From assembly GCF_001839655.2 (NCBI RefSeq), contig NZ_CP056087.1, forward strand, positions 1,674,001 through 1,738,000: a stretch of DNA of 64,000 nt. Reading direction: 5' to 3'. A model generated the notes under the pieces. The model did no database searches. It was not told the origin of the DNA and was given only the letters and a program-made list of their open reading frames with translations. The translations under genes and the position numbers were made by a program. Positions within the stretch are counted from its first letter, which is position 1, and every line of letters begins with the position of its first letter. The stretch comes from Pseudomonas argentinensis (GTDB lineage: Bacteria > Pseudomonadota > Gammaproteobacteria > Pseudomonadales > Pseudomonadaceae). Of the stretch, positions 55,365 to 63,793 are shown piece after piece.

Positions 55365-56477
55365 GTGTTTCATCTGATCACGGCCGTCCTGGCCCTGTAT
55401 GTGTTCTGGCGAATGGTCTGGCTGCAGCCCTGGCCGCAGGCGATCAAGGCGCTGCTCGGGGTGTTGATCCTGGCGGTCGCCGAGCATCATCTGGTGACCC
55501 GCCAGTTCTTCGGCAGCATGGCCTCGCCGGAGATTCCGGGCGCGTTGCTGATGGTGCTGGGCTGCGCCTTCGGCGCGTTGATCATCAGCGCCATGTTGCT
55601 GCTGGTGCTGGATATCGCCGCGCTGTTGCCGCGCTTGCGGGCAGCCCTTGGCGCTCCGCGGTTGCGTGCCACCGTCGGGGTGGTGGCAATCCTGCTGTCG
55701 GCCCTGGGCGTCTGGCAGGCGGTGCGGGTGCCGGATGTACGCGAGGTGGACATCACCCTGGCGCAGCTGCCTGCCGAGCTGGACGGCCTGCAACTGGTGC
55801 AGCTCACCGACCTGCACGCCAGCCGACTGCTGCAGCGCCCATGGCTGGAAGCGGTGGTGGCCAGGAGCAACGCCCTGCAGCCGGACCTGCTGGTGATCAC
55901 CGGGGACCTGGTGGACGGCACGGTGGCCGCGCGCACTGCCGACGTGGAGCCCCTGCGCGATCTGCGTGCTCGCCTGGGCGTCTACGCCATTGCCGGCAAC
56001 CACGAGTACTACGCCGAGTACCAGCAGTGGCTGGATCACTTTGCCCAGCTGGGCCTGCCGATGCTGCTCAACGGGCATGTGACCATCGAGGATGCCGGCG
56101 CCAGTCTGGTCCTGGCCGGCATCACCGATCCCGCTGCTGCACGCTTCGGCCAGCCGCTGCCGGATATCGAGGCGGCCCTGGCCGGGGTGCCGGAAGACGC
56201 CGCGGTGATCCTGCTCAGCCACCGGCCCCTGGCCGCCGCGGGCAACGCCCTGGCCGGCGTCGACCTGCAGCTGTCCGGGCATACCCATGGTGGCCAGGTG
56301 CTGGGCATGCACTGGGTCACCCAGTCCTTCAACGAGGGCTACGTGTCCGGCGAGTACGCGGTGGGCGATATGCGCCTGTACGTGAGCAACGGCACCGGCC
56401 TGTGGAACGGGTTCCCCCTACGCCTGGGCAAGCCCTCGGAGATTACCCGCATCACCCTGCGCTCGGCCAAGGGCTAG
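55365..56477 (+). CDS. Membrane-anchored metallophosphoesterase
   Basis: A 370-residue protein starting at GTG 55365 with AAAGGGG upstream. Four N-terminal transmembrane helices (about 1-120) carry a calcineurin-like phosphoesterase domain with the metal motifs LVQLTDLHASRLL (Asp-x-His), LVITGDLVDGTVA (Gly-Asp), AIAGNHEYYAEY (Gly-Asn-His-Glu), ILLSHRPLA and QLSGHTHGGQVLG. The family (YkuE/YaeI-like) hydrolyses phosphodiesters such as UDP-sugar lipid intermediates; the substrate here is unknown. The stop overlaps the convergent LacI gene stop through the palindrome CTAG. Confidence 0.93.
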   Translation: MFHLITAVLALYVFWRMVWLQPWPQAIKALLGVLILAVAEHHLVTRQFFGSMASPEIPGALLMVLGCAFGALIISAMLLLVLDIAALLPRLRAALGAPRLRATVGVVAILLSALGVWQAVRVPDVREVDITLAQLPAELDGLQLVQLTDLHASRLLQRPWLEAVVARSNALQPDLLVITGDLVDGTVAARTADVEPLRDLRARLGVYAIAGNHEYYAEYQQWLDHFAQLGLPMLLNGHVTIEDAGASLVLAGITDPAAARFGQPLPDIEAALAGVPEDAAVILLSHRPLAAAGNALAGVDLQLSGHTHGGQVLGMHWVTQSFNEGYVSGEYAVGDMRLYVSNGTGLWNGFPLRLGKPSEITRITLRSAKG

Positions 56478-57460
56478 GCCGAGGCGGCGGTACTGGCGCG
56501 CACCACCAGCTGGAACGGCAGCACCTGATGCCGCTCGCTGATCCCCCGGCCGTCCAGCTGCGCCAGCAGCATGGCCACCGCGTGCTGCCCGAAGGCTTCC
56601 GCCGGCTGGGCAATGGTGGTCAGCGGCGGATTGCAGAAGGCGGCGAAGGAGATGTCGTCGAAGCCGGCCACCGCAACGTCCTCGGGAATCCGCAATCCGG
56701 CCTGGCGGATGCACTGGATGGCACCCATGGCCATCTCGTCGTTCTCGCAGAAGATCGCCGTCGGCCGTGGTTCGGTTTGCAGCAAGCGCGCCGCCGCGGC
56801 GTGGCCTGACGGGCAGCCGTAATTGCCGTATTGCAGCAGGGCGGGGTCGACTGCGATGCCCGCCGCCTCGAGGGCCTGCCGGTAGCCGGCGAAGCGCTCG
56901 CGGGTCAGCGGGCTGGCCGCCGGGCCCTTGATCAGCCCGATCCGCCGATGCCCGAGGGCCAGCAGGTGCTCGGTCATGGCCCGCGCGGCGCCGCGGTTGT
57001 CGAGGCTGACGGTCGGCCACGGCGCGTCGTCGACGATTTCGCAGATATTCACCAGGGGCGGGTGATCCTGGCGGGCGAACGGGTCGAAGGCGCGCAGCTG
57101 GATGACGCCATCGGCCTGGCGGGCATCCACCAGCCCGGCGAACTGCCGCTCGGTCTCGGGGTTGCCCAGGGTGTTGCACAGCAGCACCCGGTAGTCGACC
57201 GCAGTGGCCGCTTCCTGGATGCCGCGAATCACCCGGGCGAAGAAGGTATTGGCGATATCGGGCACCAGCACCACCAGGTTATGGGTGCGCTGGGAGCGAA
57301 ACTGGATGGCCATCAGGTTGGGCGTGTAGCCCGCCTGGTCGACGGCTTCGAGCACCTTCTGGCGGGTATCGGGCGACACCTGTTGCGGGCGCTTGAGCGT
57401 GCGCGAAACCGTGGCGACCGATACGCCAGCCAGTGCGGCAACCTTGCGAATGTTCGTCAT
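56474..57460 (-). CDS. LacI-family transcriptional regulator of the adjacent sugar operon
   Basis: A 328-residue regulator. The N-terminal LacI helix-turn-helix (NIRKVAALAGVSVATVSRTL, then KRPQQVSPDTRQKVLEAV) is followed by the hinge GYTPNLMAIQFRSQRTHNLV and a periplasmic-binding-type sugar domain (VVLVPDIANTFFARVIRGIQ onward). It is divergent from the Gfo/Idh/MocA gene, and a 16-bp palindrome of LacI type lies between them. The inducer is probably a sugar or sugar derivative handled by that operon; the exact compound is unknown. Confidence 0.94.
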   Translation of the reverse strand: MTNIRKVAALAGVSVATVSRTLKRPQQVSPDTRQKVLEAVDQAGYTPNLMAIQFRSQRTHNLVVLVPDIANTFFARVIRGIQEAATAVDYRVLLCNTLGNPETERQFAGLVDARQADGVIQLRAFDPFARQDHPPLVNICEIVDDAPWPTVSLDNRGAARAMTEHLLALGHRRIGLIKGPAASPLTRERFAGYRQALEAAGIAVDPALLQYGNYGCPSGHAAAARLLQTEPRPTAIFCENDEMAMGAIQCIRQAGLRIPEDVAVAGFDDISFAAFCNPPLTTIAQPAEAFGQHAVAMLLAQLDGRGISERHQVLPFQLVVRASTAASA

Positions 57461-57536
57461 GCACCCTCTGCGTGCTGGCCGGCTCTGCGCCTGTTTTCGG
57501 CGGCTAGGTTACCCCAAGCCGGCGGTCATGGCGCGC

Positions 57537-57565
57537 TTGACCTGCGCTGTCGCGATGTCTATATA
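57537..57565 (+). promoter_or_regulatory. Sigma70-type promoter of the sugar operon
   Basis: TTGACC (57537-57542) and TATATA (57560-57565) are separated by exactly 17 bases, close to the sigma70 consensus. Transcription would start near 57572, at the left edge of the LacI operator. Confidence 0.75.
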
Positions 57566-57572
57566 TCTTCCT

Positions 57573-57588
57573 ATGTAACCGGTTACAT
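57573..57588. promoter_or_regulatory. LacI-family operator
   Basis: ATGTAACCGGTTACAT is a perfect 16-bp palindrome with the central CG step typical of LacI/GalR sites. It begins just after the -10 box, so bound repressor would block initiation. It lies 32 bases before the first gene of the operon. Confidence 0.85.
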
Positions 57589-57619
57589 TCAACAAGAATA
57601 ACTGAATCGGAGTGACGGG

Positions 57620-58786
57620 ATGGCGGCTCTACGGGTCAGGCTGGGCATGGTCGGCGGCGGCGCTGGCGCCTTTATCGGCAAGGTGCATCGCCAGGCGGCA
57701 GCGCTGGCAGGCGGGATCGACCTGGTGGCGGGGGCATTCAGTCGCGACCCCGCCGCCAATGCCGCAACGGGCCGTGAATGCGGCTTGCCCACCGGGCGTG
57801 TATACGCCAGCTGGCAGGCGCTGCTCGATGGTGAAGCACGGCTCGACCCTGGCGAGCGGATCAATCTGCTGGCCATCGTCACCCCCAATCATCTGCATGC
57901 CCCCATCGCCAGCGCCGCCATTCGCGCGGGCATTCATGTGTTCTGCGAAAAGCCGGCCGCGTTGCGCAGTGCCGAAACCGCCGACCTGGCCCATCTGCTG
58001 GTGCAGGGCGAGGCCCTGTATGGCCTGGCCCATACCTACCAGGGCTACCCGATGATCTGGCAGGCGCGGCACATGGTGCAGGCCGGCGAAATCGGTCGGC
58101 TGCGCAAACTCCACGTCGAGTACCCCCAGGGTTGGCTCAGCGACGACCTCGCCGCTCAGGGCAACAAGCAGGCGACCTGGCGCGGCGATCCGCAACTGGC
58201 CGGGCAGGGCGGTTGCATCGGCGATATCGGCACCCATGCCTTCAGCCTGGCGGAGTTCGTCAGTGGCCAGCGTATCGAGCGTATCTGCGCGCACCTGGCG
58301 ACCCATGTGCCGGGCCGTACGCTGGACGATGATTGCGCCATGCTGTTCACCACCGAGCAGGGCGCCAGCGGCGTGCTGCTCGCCAGCCAGGTGTGCGCCG
58401 GCGAGGAGAACGCCTTGAAGATCCGCCTCTACGGCGACAAGGGTGGCCTGGAGTGGCGCCAGGAAGAGCCCAACAGCCTGATCCATCGGCCCCTCGATCA
58501 ACCCATGCGCGTACTGCGCGCTGGCGCCAATCACCCTTGGTTGTGCGCCGAAGCGCTGCAGCGCATTCGCCTGCCTGCCGGTCACCCCGAAGGTTATCTG
58601 GAAGCCATGGCCAATCTGTATGCCGACTTCGCTCGGGCTATTGGCGGTTCGCGCAGCGCCGCTGCCGCCTTGCCCGGTATCGAGACCGGTGCGCGGGGCA
58701 TGGCCTTTATCGAAACGGTGCTGGCCAGCCACGCCAGCGAGGCGAAATGGACGCCGCTGGCGCCGCCCATGGGAGTGTATGCATGA
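57620..58786 (+). CDS. Gfo/Idh/MocA-family NAD(P)-dependent oxidoreductase
   Basis: A 388-residue cytosolic dehydrogenase. The Rossmann loop is LGMVGGGAGAFIGKVHRQAA at the N-terminus, the AIVTPNHLHAP and FCEKPAAL motifs (Glu-Lys-Pro, catalytic Lys) are near 95-115, and GGCIGDIGTHAFSLAEFVSG holds the conserved Gly-Asp-x-x-x-His. Members oxidise or reduce ring hydroxyls of sugars and inositols. GGAG precedes the ATG. It is the first gene of the LacI-controlled operon and overlaps the next gene (ATGA). Substrate not determined. Confidence 0.93.
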   Translation: MAALRVRLGMVGGGAGAFIGKVHRQAAALAGGIDLVAGAFSRDPAANAATGRECGLPTGRVYASWQALLDGEARLDPGERINLLAIVTPNHLHAPIASAAIRAGIHVFCEKPAALRSAETADLAHLLVQGEALYGLAHTYQGYPMIWQARHMVQAGEIGRLRKLHVEYPQGWLSDDLAAQGNKQATWRGDPQLAGQGGCIGDIGTHAFSLAEFVSGQRIERICAHLATHVPGRTLDDDCAMLFTTEQGASGVLLASQVCAGEENALKIRLYGDKGGLEWRQEEPNSLIHRPLDQPMRVLRAGANHPWLCAEALQRIRLPAGHPEGYLEAMANLYADFARAIGGSRSAAAALPGIETGARGMAFIETVLASHASEAKWTPLAPPMGVYA

Positions 58787-59850
58787 CAGCCAAGACAGCG
58801 GGCATCCGCGGCCCCGGTATTTTCCTCGCCCAGTTCCTGGCGGCCGAGGCGCCGTTCGACACCCTGGCCAACCAGGCTCGCTGGGCGGCCTCGCTCGGCT
58901 ACCGGGGCATCCAATTACCGACCCTGGGGCCGCAGTGCATCGACCTGCAGCGCGCCGCCGAGAGCCAGACCTACTGCGACGAGCTCAAGGGCATCTGCGC
59001 CGAGGCCGGGGTCGAAATCAGCGAACTGTCCACCCACCTGCAAGGCCAGCTGGTGGCCGTGCACCCGGCCTTCGACAAGCTGTTCGACGACTTCGCCCCG
59101 GCGCAACTGCGGGGCCGCCCCCAGGCGCGCACCGAGTGGGCCGTCAGCCAGTTGAAGCTCGCCGCCCAAGCCAGCCGGCGCCTGGGCCTGGCGGCCCACG
59201 CGACCTTCTCCGGTGCGCTGCTGTGGCCCTATCTCTACCCCTGGCCGCAGCGCCCGGCGGGCCTGGTGGAGGAGGGCTTCGCCGAGCTGGCACGACGCTG
59301 GCTGCCGATCCTCGAAGCCTTCGACGAGGCGGGTGTCGACCTCTGCTACGAGCTGCACCCCAGTGAAGACCTGCACGACGGCGTTACCTTCGAGCGCTTT
59401 CTGGCCGCCGTTGACGATCACCCGCGCGCCAACATTCTCTACGACCCCAGCCACATGCTGCTGCAGCAGATGGATTACCTGGGCTTCATCGACCGTTACC
59501 ACCCGCGCATCCGCATGTTCCACGTGAAGGACGCCGAGTTCCGGCCCGATGCCCGCGCCGGGGTGTATGGCGGTTATCAGGCCTGGGTCGATCGCCCGGG
59601 GCGTTTTCGTTCCCTGGGCGATGGGCAGATCGACTTCAAGGCGATTTTCAGCAAGCTCACCCAGTACGGCTACGCCGGCTGGGCGGTGCTGGAATGGGAA
59701 TGCTGCCTCAAGGATTCCGCCCAAGGCGCCGCCGAGGGCGCGGCGTTCATCGAGCGCCAGCTGATCACCCGCGCCGAACGCGCCTTCGATGATTTCGCCG
59801 GGGTCGCCAGCAGTACCTCGGGCAACCGGGAGCTGCTTGGTTTGAAGTAG
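58783..59850 (+). CDS. Sugar phosphate isomerase/epimerase-like TIM-barrel protein (AP endonuclease 2 superfamily)
   Basis: A 355-residue xylose-isomerase-like barrel. Metal ligands can be read from ISELSTHLQGQL (His), VDLCYELHPSEDLHDG (Glu and His), NILYDPSHMLLQQMDY (Asp and His), RMFHVKDAEFRPDAR (His-x-x-Asp) and GWAVLEWECCLKD (Glu). The ATG overlaps the preceding stop. Enzymes of this type next to Gfo/Idh/MocA dehydrogenases act as epimerases, isomerases or, in some pathways, as lyases on 3-keto-glycosides. That last role is a guess here. Confidence 0.9.
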   Translation: MTAKTAGIRGPGIFLAQFLAAEAPFDTLANQARWAASLGYRGIQLPTLGPQCIDLQRAAESQTYCDELKGICAEAGVEISELSTHLQGQLVAVHPAFDKLFDDFAPAQLRGRPQARTEWAVSQLKLAAQASRRLGLAAHATFSGALLWPYLYPWPQRPAGLVEEGFAELARRWLPILEAFDEAGVDLCYELHPSEDLHDGVTFERFLAAVDDHPRANILYDPSHMLLQQMDYLGFIDRYHPRIRMFHVKDAEFRPDARAGVYGGYQAWVDRPGRFRSLGDGQIDFKAIFSKLTQYGYAGWAVLEWECCLKDSAQGAAEGAAFIERQLITRAERAFDDFAGVASSTSGNRELLGLK

Positions 59851-59892
59851 ATCGTTTAACGCTGTCTCGTGAACAACAACAAGGATAAGAAC

Positions 59893-61128
59893 ATGAGCAC
59901 TTTGACTGTCAGGCTGGGCGTGATGATGTTTCTGCAGTTCTTCATCTGGGGCGGCTGGTTCGTCACCCTCGGCACCTTTCTAGGGCGTACCCTGGAGGCC
60001 AGCGGCGGGCAGATCGGTATGGCCTACGCGACCCAGTCCTGGGGGGCGATCCTGGCGCCCTTCGTGGTCGGGTTGATCGCCGACCGCTTCGTCAACGCCG
60101 AACGGTTGCTGGCGGTGTTGCACCTGGGCGGCGCCGTGTTGCTCTACCAGCTCTACCGCGCCGAGGACTTCGCCACCTTCTACCCGCTGGTGCTCTGCTA
60201 CATGGTGGTGTACATGCCCACGCTCGGGCTGGTCAACGCCGTGGCGTTCCGCCAGTTGAGCGACCCGGCGGCGCAGTTTTCCCGGGTGCGGGTATGGGGC
60301 ACGCTGGGCTGGATAGTCGCCGGCCTGGTGATCAGCTTCGTGTTCGCCTGGGACGCCCAACAGGCCATCGCCGAAGGGGCGCTGCGCAACACCTTCCTGC
60401 TCTGCGCCGGTGCTTCGCTGCTGCTCGGCCTGTACAGCTTCAGCCTGCCGGCCACTCCGCCGGTGCCCGGCCAGCACACCGGCCTCAAGCGCCTGCTCGG
60501 TCTGGACGCCCTGCAGATGCTCAAGGACCGCGGCTTCGCGACCTTCTTTCTGGCCTCGATCCTGATCTGTATTCCGCTGGCCTTCTACTACCAGAACGCC
60601 AACCTGTTCCTGACCGAAATCGGCGTTGCCAACCCCACCGGCATGATGACCCTCGGCCAGGTTTCCGAGGTGCTGTTCATGCTGCTGTTGCCGCTGTTCA
60701 TCAAGCGCTTCGGGATCAAGGCGACACTGCTGGTGGGCATGGCGGCCTGGGCGCTGCGCTATGTGCTGTTCGCCTACGGCAACAGCGGCGAGTTGGTGGC
60801 CTTTGTGGTGGCGGGGATCGTGCTGCACGGTGTGTGCTACGACTTCTTCTTCGTTTCCGGGCAGATCTATACCGACGGCAAGGCCGGCGAGAGCATCAAG
60901 AGTTCGGCCCAGGGCCTGATCACCCTGGCCACCTATGGCGTCGGCATGCTGATCGGCTTCTGGGTCGCCGGCGCGGTGTCCGATCACTACGCCACTGCGG
61001 GCCTGCACGACTGGCGCAGCATCTGGCTGTTCCCCGCGGTGTTCTCGGCCGGCGTGCTGCTGGCCTTCCTGCTGACCTTCCGCGAGCGCGCCGCAGGTAA
61101 ACCGGCCGTGGCCCACCGGGTGGGCTGA
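59893..61128 (+). CDS. MFS transporter of the nucleoside:H+ symporter (NHS) type
   Basis: A 411-residue inner-membrane permease with twelve helices. The start at 59893 has AAGGA about 9 bases upstream; a frame from 59869 adds only NNNKDKN. The N-terminus LGVMMFLQFFIWGGWFVTLG, FVVGLIADRFVNAERLLAVL in loop 2-3 and VRVWGTLGWIVAGLVISFVF are characteristic of NupG/XapB-like proteins. In operons with Gfo/Idh/MocA and TIM-barrel genes these often carry sugars or glycosides rather than nucleosides. It ends the LacI-controlled operon and converges with the sulfatase-fold gene 25 bases away. Confidence 0.9.
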   Translation: MSTLTVRLGVMMFLQFFIWGGWFVTLGTFLGRTLEASGGQIGMAYATQSWGAILAPFVVGLIADRFVNAERLLAVLHLGGAVLLYQLYRAEDFATFYPLVLCYMVVYMPTLGLVNAVAFRQLSDPAAQFSRVRVWGTLGWIVAGLVISFVFAWDAQQAIAEGALRNTFLLCAGASLLLGLYSFSLPATPPVPGQHTGLKRLLGLDALQMLKDRGFATFFLASILICIPLAFYYQNANLFLTEIGVANPTGMMTLGQVSEVLFMLLLPLFIKRFGIKATLLVGMAAWALRYVLFAYGNSGELVAFVVAGIVLHGVCYDFFFVSGQIYTDGKAGESIKSSAQGLITLATYGVGMLIGFWVAGAVSDHYATAGLHDWRSIWLFPAVFSAGVLLAFLLTFRERAAGKPAVAHRVG

Positions 61129-61153
61129 GGCGCCTTGCCGCCCGCGGCCAGGT

Positions 61154-62824
61154 TCAACCCTCGCAACGCGCCTCGGGCTGCTTGAGCAGCATGCTCAGCA
61201 GCTGGGGCGGCTGATGCACCAGGCCGGCGGGCGTTTCGCAGACGCGCTGGATGAAGTTGTCGGTGAACAGCAGCTTGCCGTGCACGAAGTGCTCGTTGGG
61301 GCGCAGGTTGGGGTTGTGGATGCGCGTGCCGAGGCGCGCGGCCAGCCACTTGCCGGCTTCGTAGTGGCTGATCCAGCGCTCGGCCGACAGGCCCGCCATG
61401 GTCTCGGCCTTGGCCTCGCGGCCGATGACGATCACCGGTACATCGCTGACTTCCGGCACCAGGTCGTTATGGCCCCAGTGGCCGCCCTCACCGAGGCGCT
61501 GGCCGTGGTCGCCGGTGATGATCAGGTAACGCTCGCCCTCCAGGCGGTCGAAGTCGGCGATCACTTCGGCCAGCAGGCCGTCCAGGTAATGCACCGAGTT
61601 GTCGTAGGCGTTGCTCTGGCCGTTCGGGCCTTGGTCCACCCAGGGGGCCGGGGTCTTTTCATGGCGGTAGTTCTGCGCATAGGGCAGGTGGGCGGTGCGC
61701 AGGTTGAGCACCACGAAGTTGCGTTCGGCCCAGCGCTGGGCGTCGAGCACGTCGAGCAGGGCGCGATCCTGCTGTTTGAGAAAACGCACCGGATGGTCTT
61801 CGCGGGTGATCGACACGTCCAGGTAACGGCTGCCGAGGTTGGCCAGCAGCTTGGATTCCTGGGAGGAAATCCAGTAGGTGCGAAAGCCCGCCTGCCTGGC
61901 GAAGCGGAACAGGTTGATGTCGCCGGTGCGCAGCAGCGCATCCTTGCCGGGCTCGCGAATCGGGTTGATCAGGTAGGGCAGGCTGACATCGGTGGCCACC
62001 CCGGCGGCGATGCCGGGGCGTACGAAGGCGCTGGGATGGTCGCGCAGGTAGGCGGCCAGTTTCGGCGTGGTATCCCGGCCGTAGCCGAACACGCCAAGGC
62101 GATCGCTGCGCAGCGAGTCGGCGACCACCAGCCAGACGTGTTTCGCCTGGCTCATGCTCGGACTCAGCGCATAGGGCGCGAAGGGGGTGGGCGGCAGCTC
62201 GACTTCCGGCTTGAACGCCAGGTGCACCGCCCAGGCGGAGAACACGTTGAGGTTGTTGTGCAGGGCGCTGCGGCTGGGGCTGGCGGCAAAAGAGTCGAGG
62301 TTGCGGTAGGTGGCGCGGTAGGGTTTGGAGAGCAGCACCACGGCGATCAGCACCAGCGCCCAGCTGCTCTGCGGCAGGCTGATCCGGCCGGGCAGGCACC
62401 CATGCAGGGCCAGCAGCAGGCCGTACGGAATGCCCACGCAGAGCAGCACCGGCCAATGCCCGGCCAGGCTGTGGGCGGCGGTCTCGCGCACCTCGCCGGG
62501 ATCATTGAGCAGCGACTGGATGTCGATGGCGGTCAGCGGTTCGCCAAAGAAGCTGATGTTGGCCAGCTGCATCAGTTGCATCACCGCGAACAGCGCCAGG
62601 ATGCCCATGCTGAGCGGGCGCAGGTTGCACAGCCACAGCCCCACGCTGAACAGCCACAGCACGGCTACGTATCCCGCCTCCAGCTCGGCGTGGTTGCTTG
62701 GCGTGAACAGTTGCTGCAGAAAATCATCGGCGAGCAGCAGTGCGCAGCTCAGGGTGGCCAGGGCAAGCAGCGACAGCCAGGCGCGGGGAGCGCTGGCACG
62801 GCGAGGCGCAAGCGGGGTCAGCAT
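61154..62824 (-). CDS. Alkaline-phosphatase-superfamily membrane transferase (phosphoethanolamine-transferase/sulfatase-like)
   Basis: A 556-residue protein with five N-terminal transmembrane helices (about 15-185) and a periplasmic sulfatase-fold domain. The metal-binding opening is HVWLVVADSLRSDRLGVFGY. The likely nucleophile is Thr at about 278 in AAGVATDVSLPYLI, where sulfatases would have a formylglycine Cys or Ser. Later metal motifs are YLIITGDHGQRLGEGGHWGH and PEVSDVPVIVIG. Thr points to a phosphoethanolamine or phosphoglycerol transferase (EptA/OpgB-like), with lipid A or a surface glycan as acceptor. The acceptor is not known. Confidence 0.88.
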   Translation of the reverse strand: MLTPLAPRRASAPRAWLSLLALATLSCALLLADDFLQQLFTPSNHAELEAGYVAVLWLFSVGLWLCNLRPLSMGILALFAVMQLMQLANISFFGEPLTAIDIQSLLNDPGEVRETAAHSLAGHWPVLLCVGIPYGLLLALHGCLPGRISLPQSSWALVLIAVVLLSKPYRATYRNLDSFAASPSRSALHNNLNVFSAWAVHLAFKPEVELPPTPFAPYALSPSMSQAKHVWLVVADSLRSDRLGVFGYGRDTTPKLAAYLRDHPSAFVRPGIAAGVATDVSLPYLINPIREPGKDALLRTGDINLFRFARQAGFRTYWISSQESKLLANLGSRYLDVSITREDHPVRFLKQQDRALLDVLDAQRWAERNFVVLNLRTAHLPYAQNYRHEKTPAPWVDQGPNGQSNAYDNSVHYLDGLLAEVIADFDRLEGERYLIITGDHGQRLGEGGHWGHNDLVPEVSDVPVIVIGREAKAETMAGLSAERWISHYEAGKWLAARLGTRIHNPNLRPNEHFVHGKLLFTDNFIQRVCETPAGLVHQPPQLLSMLLKQPEARCEG

Positions 62825-62836
62825 GGGGTTCGGGTC

Positions 62837-63376
62837 TCAGCGATGGTCGGAGGGGGCGCGGCGTTCGCCGGTAATCATCGACAACGGCAGGTTTTCGCCC
62901 AGGTGCAGGCTTTCGATCAGCGCCGCGGCCATGTGGATGACCACCAGCGTCGCCAGGCCGTTGGCCGCCCAGGCATGCAGGGTGAGCGGCCAGTCGGCGC
63001 CCCACAGGGCATCGACTTCCTGCATCAGGAAGCCGCTGATGCCGAGGGCGGCGATGGCGGTCATCATCAGCAGCATCACCAGGGCGCCAAGCGGCGAGTG
63101 GCCGAGGCGGCGATGGGGTTCGCCCTCCAACAATTGAGCAAGGTGACTGGCCAGGCGCGCGCGGGTCGGCCAGAAATCCGTCCAGCGCGCGCTGCGTGGG
63201 CCGACGAAGCCCCACACCAGGCGCACCGCCAGCCAGGCGCAGGCGTAATAACCGAGCCAGGTGTGCCAGTCGTCACCTTCCTCGGTAAAGAAATAGTTGG
63301 CGACGAAGACCCCGGCCACCGACACATGGAACAGGCGGATCAGCGGATCCCAGAGTCGTATCGTCGCCGCGTGCAT
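62837..63376 (-). CDS. Cytochrome b561/b6-type membrane cytochrome
   Basis: A 179-residue protein with four transmembrane helices and paired heme-ligand histidines: RLWDPLIRLFHVSVAGVFVA (helix 1), DDWHTWLGYYACAWLAVRLV (helix 2) and LHAWAANGLATLVVIHMAAA (later helix). This is the Ni/Fe-hydrogenase b-type cytochrome fold seen with PepSY proteins and two-component systems. It probably shuttles electrons across the inner membrane for an unknown periplasmic partner. Its ATG overlaps the stop of the PepSY-like gene, so the two are co-translated. Confidence 0.92.
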   Translation of the reverse strand: MHAATIRLWDPLIRLFHVSVAGVFVANYFFTEEGDDWHTWLGYYACAWLAVRLVWGFVGPRSARWTDFWPTRARLASHLAQLLEGEPHRRLGHSPLGALVMLLMMTAIAALGISGFLMQEVDALWGADWPLTLHAWAANGLATLVVIHMAAALIESLHLGENLPLSMITGERRAPSDHR

Positions 63377-63642
63377 CAGTCTTCGATCTCGGTCTTGATG
63401 GCTTTGCCGCTAACCGGATCGTGGTAGATCTCGACCTTGCGCTTGTCCTTGTCGAAACCGTAGATCTCGTAGCAGTTGCCCGCCGTGACCTTGAACTTGC
63501 TGATCTGGTAACCCTGCTCTTTCAGCTTCTTCTGAAACTGCTCGGGGTTCTGCCAGGTGGAGCGTTCGGCGGTGGTGCATTCGGTGCTGGCCATGGCCAG
63601 CGGGCTGCCCAGCAGCAGGGCGAAAAGCGCGATGTAACGCAT
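63376..63642 (-). CDS. Small secreted PepSY-like protein
   Basis: An 88-residue protein with signal peptide MRYIALFALLLGSPLAMAS. The ATG at 63642 has GAGGAG 7 bases upstream. The mature part (WQNPEQFQKKLKEQGYQISK, then VTAGNCYEIYGFDKDKRKVE and YHDPVSGKAIKTEIED) has the PepSY pattern with a C-terminal DPVTGK-like turn. It is translationally coupled to the cytochrome gene and divergent from the response regulator at 63794, which may control both. PepSY domains often act as inhibitors or metal/redox helpers; the role here is unknown. Confidence 0.88.
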   Translation of the reverse strand: MRYIALFALLLGSPLAMASTECTTAERSTWQNPEQFQKKLKEQGYQISKFKVTAGNCYEIYGFDKDKRKVEIYHDPVSGKAIKTEIED

Positions 63643-63793
63643 GGTGAGACTCCTCATGATGGTGGTCAGGAGCACCTTGCGACGCGAAGCTTAGGAAAGC
63701 CTTAACGGGCAAAGGTCGGTAACATCTACCCCTGCCAAATACTCCGTGCGAAGCGCATCATGGCGCCGTTTTATCGATGACGAGGTGCGTGCC

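Noticed and set aside
58333..58782. A 505-residue version of the TIM-barrel gene beginning at 58333
   Set aside because: The first 150 residues are Arg-rich sequence out of frame with the Gfo/Idh/MocA gene they overlap. The ATG at 58783 overlaps the previous stop and begins family-like sequence.
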